Below are positions 1-6,584 of a stretch of 14,514 nucleotides of DNA, one piece after another. Both the position numbers and the translations under genes were made by a program. The DNA is taken from NCBI GenBank assembly GCA_003511945.1, contig DOJA01000361.1, positions 1-14,514 of the forward strand, given 5' to 3'. Position 1 is the stretch's first letter, and the number at the start of each line of letters is the position of its first letter. Source of the stretch: Phycisphaerales bacterium (GTDB lineage: Bacteria > Planctomycetota > Phycisphaerae > Phycisphaerales > UBA1924). The notes under the pieces are model-generated. The model saw only the letters and a program-made list of their open reading frames with translations. It was not told the DNA's origin and made no database searches.

Positions 1-23
1 AAGGGATCTTCGTCCACTTGGGC

Positions 24-1376
24 TCAGACTCCTCTGGCTCCGGCGCCGACTTGGGGCGACGCCGGGCTCGGACGGTGGGGGGGATGGTGGGCGGGGTGGT
101 GGGGGGCCTCGAACGGAACGACAGCCCGGCGCCGGCGCAGCCCCTTGCGGAAGGCGCGCCGGACGGTGCCGAGGATCGACTGGGCCTTCTCCTTGACCGA
201 CAGTGCAGAGAGCCAGAATGGACGCATGGCGAGGCCGCTGTAGCGCGGGACCGCGGCGCCGACCAGCCGGAGGGCCAGCAGTCGCCCCCACACGGCGCCG
301 CGGGTGCGGAGCAGGTTGGGCTGCGACTCGGGCAGGACGCGCGGCTCAACCCTCGTCAGCAACAGGTACCCCGCGTCGATCGCCTGCTCGATGATGCGCC
401 GTCCCCGCTCGGTGCGTGCGAGCACCAGCGAAGACCCGGCCGCGTTGTCGGGCACGGGCCTGTACCACGGGTCGCCCACAGCGATGTCGGCGAACTCGCC
501 CGTGTGGTCAGGGCAGATGTAGCAGCGCCACTGGCGGTGCTTCTGCAGGATGTCGCCCCAGGACTGGCTGTAGGTGAGCGTGCGCTCCTCGACGCTCCCG
601 TCGCGGGCGCGGAAGCGGGCGGTGGCGAGCCCGGGCCAGCCATTGCCCCGGTAGCGAACGCTGAGCAGGGACTCGGGGTCGTCGACGCCCATGGCCTTGA
701 GCATCTCCAGCGTGCCCTTGGTGGATGGTGCGCCGGCGCAGAAGATCCCGATGGTGAGCCCCATGCGGCGCTCGAGCGCCGGGCGCAGTCGGGCGGCGGC
801 GTGGGCGCCGGCGACATCGCAGGGTTTGCCGATGAACACGCACGGCGCCGGGGCGCGCTCGACGAGGTGCAGCGAGTCGCACGGGCTGGCGGGGGCGTAG
901 CGGGAGCCGGTGGCCGCGAGGATCTCCTCTCGTGTGCGGCTGAGCACGGTGCGGTTGAGGTAGGGGACATCCTCGCGGGCTGCGATGTGGAGCAGCCCGT
1001 GCATGCCGAGCCGCTCGATGCAGAAGAGCGCCAGCGCGCTCGCGGCGCCGCCCGAGGAACCGGCGAAGCGGACCTCGGGATCGGCGGCATGGCCCTCCCA
1101 CAGATTCAGCACCGGTCCCCATGCGGGCAGCAGTTCATGGATCACGCCCGGAGTGGACGGGCCTGCAGTCTGCTCGAGGGCCGCGCCGGGGCAGGCCCGG
1201 GCGGCTTCTTCAGAACGAGGGTCGGCGGGAGCGGCGTGGCGCAGGAGCGGGCGACGCCCCTGGTCGAGGTCGTCGACCATCTCGATCTCATCGGGGCTGA
1301 GGTAGGCGCACGCGCCGCAGCCGGTGCAGAGGTGGCGCTCAGCGACATCGCGGATGGAGAGAACAGGCAACCTCAT
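24..1376 (-). CDS. FrhB/FdhB-like (coenzyme F420 hydrogenase/dehydrogenase beta subunit family) Fe-S flavoprotein of a polysaccharide locus
   Basis: 450 aa. An N-terminal ferredoxin-like cluster site is visible (C17-T-G-C20-G-A-C23, with C62-P further on). It is followed by FrhB-family landmarks: FAGSSGG near 104-110, GSRY 157-160, IGKPCD 182-187, a GIFCAG stretch 210-215, YRGNGWPG 242-249, and a second Cys pair in WRCYICPD (C285, C288) leading to ADIAVGDPW. The family carries FAD and 4Fe-4S clusters and does two-electron redox chemistry. Bacterial members in capsule or EPS clusters often sit beside pyruvyl transferases, but their substrate is not established. The ATG at 1376 is chosen because it overlaps the upstream pyruvyl transferase stop as ATGA; the longer upstream reading frame is shadow sequence. 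The last about 30 residues are odd: Pro/His-rich with five His at 426-434, after a basic RRRR. Cytoplasmic; last readable gene of the operon in this window. Family assignment is firm, the reaction is unknown. Confidence 0.88.
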   Translation of the reverse strand: MRLPVLSIRDVAERHLCTGCGACAYLSPDEIEMVDDLDQGRRPLLRHAAPADPRSEEAARACPGAALEQTAGPSTPGVIHELLPAWGPVLNLWEGHAADPEVRFAGSSGGAASALALFCIERLGMHGLLHIAAREDVPYLNRTVLSRTREEILAATGSRYAPASPCDSLHLVERAPAPCVFIGKPCDVAGAHAAARLRPALERRMGLTIGIFCAGAPSTKGTLEMLKAMGVDDPESLLSVRYRGNGWPGLATARFRARDGSVEERTLTYSQSWGDILQKHRQWRCYICPDHTGEFADIAVGDPWYRPVPDNAAGSSLVLARTERGRRIIEQAIDAGYLLLTRVEPRVLPESQPNLLRTRGAVWGRLLALRLVGAAVPRYSGLAMRPFWLSALSVKEKAQSILGTVRRAFRKGLRRRRAVVPFEAPHHPAHHPPHRPSPASPQVGAGARGV

Positions 1377-2707
1377 GCGCCGATCCCCGTGACAATAGTC
1401 CGGAACTGCTCGTCGAGGCGCGCAAAGAGCGCCGGGAGCGCATCGGCGAGGTCGCGGGCGGCGGCGTCCCGCGAGGTGAACCCGTCGAGCACACGGTCGA
1501 GCACCGCGGGGCCTTCGAGCGTGCGGGGATCGACGACGCAGCGGGCGACGCCGGCAGTGGCGAACACACCCAGCGTCTTGTCGCTGTACGCGATGGCGGT
1601 CGTTGGGACGCCCTGTGAGATGGCGCCGATGGTCGAGTGCATCCGCGTGCCGCAGAACCAGGCGCAGCGCCCGATCGCCCACTTGAGCTGGGAGGCGTCG
1701 AGCCCGCGCGGGAGGGCGTGCACGCGCTCCCGCGCACTCGCGGGCAGGCCGCGCAGGACAGCATCGCAGGCGGCGCCGTCGTCGTCGATCATCGGGCGCG
1801 TCGGCGCGACATGGGGCACGAGCAGGACGCCGACATCGGGCAGCGCCAGGAGACGGCGCAGCAGCTCGTCGATGAGGCCGCGATACGACGAGCGGAACCC
1901 GTAACGAGCCGCGTCCTCACCGGGTTTGTTGTACAGCAGCCCCGACACATTCAGCCCGACGACGAGAGGCCACTGCGAAGCGAAGCGCTCGACGGGGGCG
2001 GCCAGTTCGTCGGCGGGTCGTGCGGCGGGCAGGCCGAAGGCGACATCGACCCCCGTGTGGTGCTTCGCCGGGTCGAACGCGTCGGCGAGCAGTCCGCGAA
2101 GAATGGAGAACGAGTGCTCGTCTCTGGCCCAGCACTGGGCGGCCCCGCGGACGATCCGGGCGGCGGCGGCACGGTTGCTGGGGAGGTTGTACGGGCCGTA
2201 GGTCTGAGGAAGGAGGATCAGGCGCACGCCGAGCGCAAGAGCGAGGCGCTTCGGCAGCGTGACATCGGTGAAGCGGCGCTGGCCGTAAAGGTCGGCAAAG
2301 GAGTCGCCCCCGGAGATATCGAGGATGGCGTCGAGGTCGAGGATCGTTCGGCAGGCGGGGTGGAGCCGACCGAGTGAGGCGCGGGCCGCGAGCAGCGCCT
2401 GCGTGAGGTTGCTCGTGCGGTAGTAGCGCCGGGAGTTGTAGAGCCCGACAAGGCGCACAGGGACCGAGCGGTCGGCGATGGAGAGGTCGGCGCGGCGTTC
2501 GCCCGCTCCGAAGTCGAACATCGTGATCTCAGCATTCGACGCCGAGAGAATGCCCCGGATCGTCGAGAGCCCCAGTGCGCTGACGCCGGCGTTGCCGGTG
2601 TCCAGCGGGCAGCCGAAGAGTCCGAGTCGGAGCGTCGATGGCGCCGGCGCAGCGCGGAGCGAGGCCGGCGCGGCACGCCGGGGCGATGGGGCGGCAACGG
2701 GTGTCAT
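1373..2707 (-). CDS. Polysaccharide pyruvyl transferase family protein
   Basis: 444 aa. After a Pro/Ala-rich, probably disordered N-terminus (1-24), the first Rossmann-like half begins with LRLGLFG and a GNAG motif (39-42). SGGDSFADLYG (132-142) and LLPQTYGPY (165-173) follow. The second half has VGLNVSGLLYN (250-260), LLVPHV (295-300) and the family's most diagnostic block, GTRMHSTIGAISQGVP (353-368), followed by AIAYSDK. Enzymes of this family transfer a pyruvate ketal from phosphoenolpyruvate to sugars of exopolysaccharides or cell-wall polymers, adding negative charge. Some family members, such as CsaB-like proteins, pyruvylate secondary cell-wall polymers that anchor surface proteins. 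The ATG at 2707 overlaps the stop of the upstream glycosyltransferase (ATGA), and the stop overlaps the next start in the same way, so translation is probably coupled through all three. The acceptor sugar cannot be told from sequence. Confidence 0.92.
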   Translation of the reverse strand: MTPVAAPSPRRAAPASLRAAPAPSTLRLGLFGCPLDTGNAGVSALGLSTIRGILSASNAEITMFDFGAGERRADLSIADRSVPVRLVGLYNSRRYYRTSNLTQALLAARASLGRLHPACRTILDLDAILDISGGDSFADLYGQRRFTDVTLPKRLALALGVRLILLPQTYGPYNLPSNRAAAARIVRGAAQCWARDEHSFSILRGLLADAFDPAKHHTGVDVAFGLPAARPADELAAPVERFASQWPLVVGLNVSGLLYNKPGEDAARYGFRSSYRGLIDELLRRLLALPDVGVLLVPHVAPTRPMIDDDGAACDAVLRGLPASARERVHALPRGLDASQLKWAIGRCAWFCGTRMHSTIGAISQGVPTTAIAYSDKTLGVFATAGVARCVVDPRTLEGPAVLDRVLDGFTSRDAAARDLADALPALFARLDEQFRTIVTGIGA

Positions 2708-3552
2708 GAGGCGCGGCGCTCCGTCGAGAGGCCGATCGTGCGCAGCGTGCGCCGGACCAGGCGCCCCAGGGGGGTGTAGTACGCGGGGTTCAACGGAGCG
2801 GCCTGCACGGTCCGCGCGGACTGGCGGAGCTGTGCTTCCCACTGCGCGAGTGTGCGCACACCGCGGTTGATCGCGGAGAGGGGCAGGTTGCCCGCGAGGT
2901 CGGCGTCGGTCTTGAGGGCGGAGTGAGGGACGCGTGGGTCGTCCATGTGCTCCTGCCAGATGAAGGGGTAGTACCACCCGTTGACGAAGCCCTTGCGTGC
3001 GGCACGGATGCACCAGCCGGTGAAGGACTCTTTGGGGCGGATCGGGCCGCAGGCGTCGAGCGCGGCGCGCTTGGCGACATACCCGGAGCCCTCGACCCAC
3101 AGGTTGCGCAGGACACGGTGGCCCCCGGCGAAGTCGGCGATCTTGTGCGCGGCTAGGGCGGGGTCGAAGTCCTCGGGAAGGAAGCGCCAGCAGCCGATCA
3201 CGCCCAGGCGGCGCTCGGCCTCGTGAGCGTTGCGAAGGGTCTCGGCCCAGCCGTCGGGGAGCAGGCAATCGTCGTCGACCTTGGATACATACGCGCCCTT
3301 GGCGTTCTGGAAGAGCCAGTTCGTGGGCTCGCGCAGGCGCTTGTTCTCTGCGGAGTGGTGGAACTGATGGACGCGCGGGTGGGAGGCGAGTTCCCGCGTG
3401 ACGCTGAGCGTCTCGGCGTGGTCCCCGTTGTGCCACAGCCACACCCGCATGGTGTCGTCGCAGGTCTCGAGGAGCCGCGTGAGGGCCAGGCGCGTGTACG
3501 CGGGGCGGTTGTACGAGATCATCAGGATGTCGAGCGAGCGGTCGGTGCTCAC
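2704..3552 (-). CDS. Glycosyltransferase family 2 (GT-A fold)
   Basis: 282 aa. The N-terminus has the usual GT2 opening LDILMISYNRP (7-17), followed by a Rossmann-type nucleotide-sugar region and the metal-binding acidic triad D93-D94-D95 in KVDDDCLLPDGW, the DXD equivalent. No membrane segment is visible, so it probably works at the inner face of the membrane on a lipid-linked acceptor. The length is typical for a compact, single-domain GT2. The ATG at 3552 shares four bases with the stop of the GT4 gene upstream (ATGA), and its own stop overlaps the pyruvyl transferase start in the same way. It probably adds one sugar of the repeat unit that is pyruvylated by the next enzyme; donor and linkage cannot be inferred. 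A short basic C-terminus (TERRAS) ends the protein. Confidence 0.9.
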   Translation of the reverse strand: MSTDRSLDILMISYNRPAYTRLALTRLLETCDDTMRVWLWHNGDHAETLSVTRELASHPRVHQFHHSAENKRLREPTNWLFQNAKGAYVSKVDDDCLLPDGWAETLRNAHEAERRLGVIGCWRFLPEDFDPALAAHKIADFAGGHRVLRNLWVEGSGYVAKRAALDACGPIRPKESFTGWCIRAARKGFVNGWYYPFIWQEHMDDPRVPHSALKTDADLAGNLPLSAINRGVRTLAQWEAQLRQSARTVQAAPLNPAYYTPLGRLVRRTLRTIGLSTERRAS

Positions 3553-4772
3553 GCGACGCCCCTCCGCGCTGCGACGGCGTTCAGCAGGACACCCTCGAGC
3601 GCGCGGACCTGATTCGTCGCGTCGAAGTGTTCGACGGTGCGTGCGCGCCCGGCGTCGCCCAGCGCTCGTCGGAGGTCCGGGTCCCGGGCCAGGGCGAGCA
3701 TGGCGTCGCTCATGGCGCGGGTGTCGTGCTGGTCCACGAGGAGCCCGGTCCGCCCGTGGATGACCTGGTCCTCGATCCCGCCGCAGCGGGTGGCGATCAC
3801 GGGCAGCGCGCTGGCGGCGGCCTCGGCGATGGCGACCCCGAACCCCTCGCTGGCGCCCTGGGCATTGAGCGAGTGGAGCAGGAAGACATCGCTGGCGCGG
3901 AGCATCTCGCGCACGGCCCGCGGGGGCTGGTCGCGGTGGAACACAACGCGCTGGGCGACGCGCAGGCGCCGAGTTATCTCGCGGAGTTCCTCCAGCATCG
4001 GACCATCGCCCACGAGGTCAAGGGTGGCGTCCATTCCACGCTCAACGGCGTTCGCGAAGGCCTCGATGGTGCGATGTGGGCCTTTCCATTCGACGAGTCT
4101 GCCCACGGTGATGAAACGAACCGGGCCGTCGCCGGGTTCGCGCGGGGTGGGCAGGAACTCGCTCGTGGGCACGCCGCACGGGATGAGGTGGACGCGGTCC
4201 GCCGGCATCCCGTGCTCAAGCAGCAGGCGCCGCTGGTGGCTCCCCACGCAGACGGCCGCGTCGAAGCGGCGCAGGTTCGCCCACAGCGACCAGCGGTACC
4301 ATCGGTTGCGGAGCGACTGGCTGAGGTCCAGCCCGTGAAAATGCACGACCAGCGGCACGCCGAGAGTCTGCGCCACCGGCAACACGCGGAGCGCCACATG
4401 CCCAAAGTGGACGAGCATCGCGTCCGGGCGTTCACGCCGCGCGAGGTTGAGCAGCGCCTCGCGCTCGGCGCGGGGTGCGCCGGCGAAGTTGCGCGTGGGC
4501 AGCCCGCCCAGGCGGTCGAGCCATCGCGCGGCGCCGGGGTCGTCGCGCCCGGACCCTCCCAGGACATGGACCGGGCAGCGCACGGGCTCCGACTCGCCGG
4601 GATGGCGCTCCCAGCACACGACGCGGGGATCCAGAGCGGACATGGCGTTGACCTGGCGGCGCATCCAGACCTCGCTGACGGCCCCGAACCGGCGCGCGAC
4701 GACCCACAGCGCGGGCGCGGGCTCACGCGAGGGGCGGGTGATCGGGGTGTGCGGTCGGGCGGCGATGGCCAT
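3549..4772 (-). CDS. Glycosyltransferase family 4 (GT-B fold)
   Basis: 407 aa. The N-terminal acceptor half has an AVSEVWMRRQ stretch (31-40), VHFGHVALRVLP (121-132) and HFHGLDLSQS (144-153), like WcaL/colanic-acid-type GT4 enzymes. The C-terminal donor half opens with ITVGRLVEWKG (221-231) and has LVGDGPM (253-259) and the EX7E catalytic pair E309/E317 in EGFGVAIAE, then the usual GG and G-TG-L motifs. Such retaining enzymes move a hexose from an NDP-sugar to a growing lipid-linked glycan. I chose the ATG at 4772 over the longer frame to 4880: a GGAG lies five bases upstream, and the 36 extra residues are Arg-rich with no family similarity. It is the first of the four overlapping genes, behind a 199-bp gap after the flippase gene, so it may have its own promoter. 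Sugar specificity is unknown. Confidence 0.92.
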   Translation of the reverse strand: MAIAARPHTPITRPSREPAPALWVVARRFGAVSEVWMRRQVNAMSALDPRVVCWERHPGESEPVRCPVHVLGGSGRDDPGAARWLDRLGGLPTRNFAGAPRAEREALLNLARRERPDAMLVHFGHVALRVLPVAQTLGVPLVVHFHGLDLSQSLRNRWYRWSLWANLRRFDAAVCVGSHQRRLLLEHGMPADRVHLIPCGVPTSEFLPTPREPGDGPVRFITVGRLVEWKGPHRTIEAFANAVERGMDATLDLVGDGPMLEELREITRRLRVAQRVVFHRDQPPRAVREMLRASDVFLLHSLNAQGASEGFGVAIAEAAASALPVIATRCGGIEDQVIHGRTGLLVDQHDTRAMSDAMLALARDPDLRRALGDAGRARTVEHFDATNQVRALEGVLLNAVAARRGVA

Positions 4773-4971
4773 GCTCACTCCGGTCGCGGGGCGGCTCGCG
4801 CGGGGCCTGTCTTCGCCGCGTCGTCGTCCGTGGCGTTCCGCGAACCCCAGAACGGGGACCCTCAGCACTGGCCCGCGCACCGAGTCGATCCGATAACCAT
4901 AGGTTCCCGCGGCGCGCGGGACGGGCCGGGAACCCGCAAGGTCATCGACCCGAGTCGGGGTGGTGCTTCGG
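4773..4971 (-). promoter_or_regulatory. Intra-locus gap with an inverted repeat, between flippase and GT4 genes
   Basis: This 199-bp spacer is the only sizeable gap inside the polysaccharide locus. It holds perfect 8-bp arms GGTTCCCG (4902-4909) and CGGGAACC (4927-4934) around a 17-base GC-rich centre, starting 37 bases past the flippase stop in the direction of transcription. There is no T-run after it, so it is not a classical Rho-independent terminator. It could be an attenuating or RNA-stabilising hairpin, or a protein-binding dyad. The 8-mer CCGAGTCG also occurs twice (4880-4887, 4950-4957). I found no convincing -35/-10 pair. The reading frames crossing the gap look like shadows. Confidence 0.4.
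4902..4934. repeat. Inverted repeat, 8-bp arms
   Basis: Perfect arms GGTTCCCG and CGGGAACC are separated by 17 bases that are themselves GC-rich and could extend the pairing. It lies between the Wzx-type flippase and the GT4 gene. No U-tract follows on either strand, so its role is open. Confidence 0.5.
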
Positions 4972-6531
4972 TCATTTCCGTTCTGCGGCGGCGAACGACG
5001 GGCCGGTGCGGCCCCCGACGCTCCGGGGCGTCGTGGTGCGCTCGGGGATCAGCCGAGCAAGCACGGCCCTGGCCAGACGCTTCGCGCCGGGGTGCAGCGT
5101 GAGCAGGATCGGGGCGGCGACGAGCGCAAAGACCCCGGACCCCAGGATCACCTTGAACACGGGATGGTGCTCGTCCAGCGCAGGAATGAGGGTGACCAGG
5201 TGCGCCAGCACGCCAGCGGTCCCGGCGCCCAGCAGCGCCGGCCACAGCGCGCCAAAGGTGGAACACAGCGGCACGCCGCAGACCCGGCGCAGGAAGAGCA
5301 GCTGCGCGGGCGTGCTGATGAGAGTGACGATCAGCAGGCGGCTGCCGGCGATGCCCAGCACCTGGGTCGTCATGGGTTCATCGCGCAGGAGGAACCCCGC
5401 GACGACATACGAGATCGCCGACAGCCCGGCCCCGGTCCAGGTGAAGACCGCGGAGGTGAACGCGCGCCCGGTCGCCTGCAGGAGCGAGGTCGTAAACAGC
5501 ACGACCGGCGCCACGATGCTCTGAAGGCACAGCAGGGCGACCGCGGCCCCGGCCGTCGCGGCGTACGGCTCCCACTTGCCGCCCAGCGAGGCCACCAGCG
5601 GCTCGCCCACCGCCGCCAGCAGCGCCAGGGGCGGCACCGTCGACAGCCCCGCCAGCGACACGACATGCAGGTAGCGTTTGCGCAGCGCCGGCGGATCGTG
5701 CTGCACGCGGGAGAACTCCGGGAGCGAGACCGCGGTGAGCGAGCGCCCCATCAGCGTGACAACCAGGTCGCGGAGCCGCGCCCCGATCTGGTAGAGCCCG
5801 ACCGTCGCGGGCCCGAAGAACAGCCCCATCACAACCGTGTCAGACTGGCGATTGACGAAGTTGCCCAGCGTGTCCAGGAACACCGCGGAGGAGAACGACG
5901 CAATCTCGCGCAGCTTGGCGAACGAGAAGGAGGCCTTCGGTCGGAAGTCGCCCAGCCGCCACATCAAGAGCACGGAGACGACCGCGAACACGATCGTCTG
6001 GCCCACCAGCGCCCAGACCCCCAGCCCCAGCAGGGCGTAGACCACCCCCCCGACCCCGCCCGCGACGACGCTGACATTGCTCCGGACCGCGAGGGCCTTG
6101 AAGTCCATCCGTCGGCGGAGGGCCGCCTCCTGCACGACGGTCAGGGCCGAGAGCGGGATTGTCAGCGCCAGCGCCCGGATGACCGAGGCGAGCTCGGGGT
6201 CCGGCACCGCCTGGGCCATCGCCCACCGGGGAGCAATGAACCAGGAGGCCACCGTGAGCCCCAGCCCGACCACGAGCGTGAGCCAGAAGACCGCGTTGAG
6301 GTGTGCGTGGTCGAGGGCGCGGTAGCGGATGACCGCGGAAGTGAGCCCCTGATCCAGGAGCATGCGCACGAAGAGGATGTAGGCCATCGCGATGCCCATC
6401 AGGCCGAAGTCGGACGGCCCGAGGAAGAGCGCGAGGATCAGGACAAAGCAAGAACTGAAGCCGCGGAGGCCCCAGTTCATGAGGAACGCCCAGATGACGG
6501 CGGATCGGAACCGCCCCTGCGTCCGGTTCAT
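4972..6531 (-). CDS. Wzx/RfbX-like polysaccharide flippase (MOP superfamily)
   Basis: 519 aa of mostly hydrophobic helices with short basic loops, the size and pattern of MOP-superfamily polysaccharide transporters with about 12-14 membrane segments. The N-terminus (AVIWAFLMNWGLRG, then FLGPSDFGLMGIAMAY) matches the first two helices of the Wzx/TuaB-type family, in which a G-x-x-x-F/Y-G-turn follows helix 1. FFGPATVGLYQIGARLRDLV, near the middle, repeats the same helix motif and marks the pseudo-symmetric second half. The protein should flip the lipid-linked repeat unit made by the GTs to the outer face of the inner membrane. The ATG at 6531 is preferred to the longer frame up to 6984 because that extension overlaps the beta-helix gene; only a weak AGAG precedes it. 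The start lies 53 bases after the upstream stop, so the two are probably co-transcribed. The C-terminal 30 residues are a basic cytoplasmic tail. Confidence 0.9.
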   Translation of the reverse strand: MNRTQGRFRSAVIWAFLMNWGLRGFSSCFVLILALFLGPSDFGLMGIAMAYILFVRMLLDQGLTSAVIRYRALDHAHLNAVFWLTLVVGLGLTVASWFIAPRWAMAQAVPDPELASVIRALALTIPLSALTVVQEAALRRRMDFKALAVRSNVSVVAGGVGGVVYALLGLGVWALVGQTIVFAVVSVLLMWRLGDFRPKASFSFAKLREIASFSSAVFLDTLGNFVNRQSDTVVMGLFFGPATVGLYQIGARLRDLVVTLMGRSLTAVSLPEFSRVQHDPPALRKRYLHVVSLAGLSTVPPLALLAAVGEPLVASLGGKWEPYAATAGAAVALLCLQSIVAPVVLFTTSLLQATGRAFTSAVFTWTGAGLSAISYVVAGFLLRDEPMTTQVLGIAGSRLLIVTLISTPAQLLFLRRVCGVPLCSTFGALWPALLGAGTAGVLAHLVTLIPALDEHHPVFKVILGSGVFALVAAPILLTLHPGAKRLARAVLARLIPERTTTPRSVGGRTGPSFAAAERK

Positions 6532-6584
6532 CTCTGGCCGATCGTGACGCCGTCCATTCCCCGGCAGGGATGCGGCGCCCGGGT

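Noticed and set aside
1..23. Possible GTG start of a further downstream gene (minus strand, GTG at 17-15)
   Set aside because: Only about six codons are visible and the GGAG is eleven bases away; too little to call.
1373..3442. Fusion of a long N-terminal extension with the pyruvyl transferase
   Set aside because: The extension before 2707 is the out-of-frame reading of the GT2 gene, Arg/Pro-rich; the ATG at 2707 has an ATGA overlap and begins just before the domain.
3627..5102. 491-residue plus-strand frame opposite the GT4 gene
   Set aside because: Shadow frame with no recognisable domain; the opposite strand has all GT4 motifs in order.
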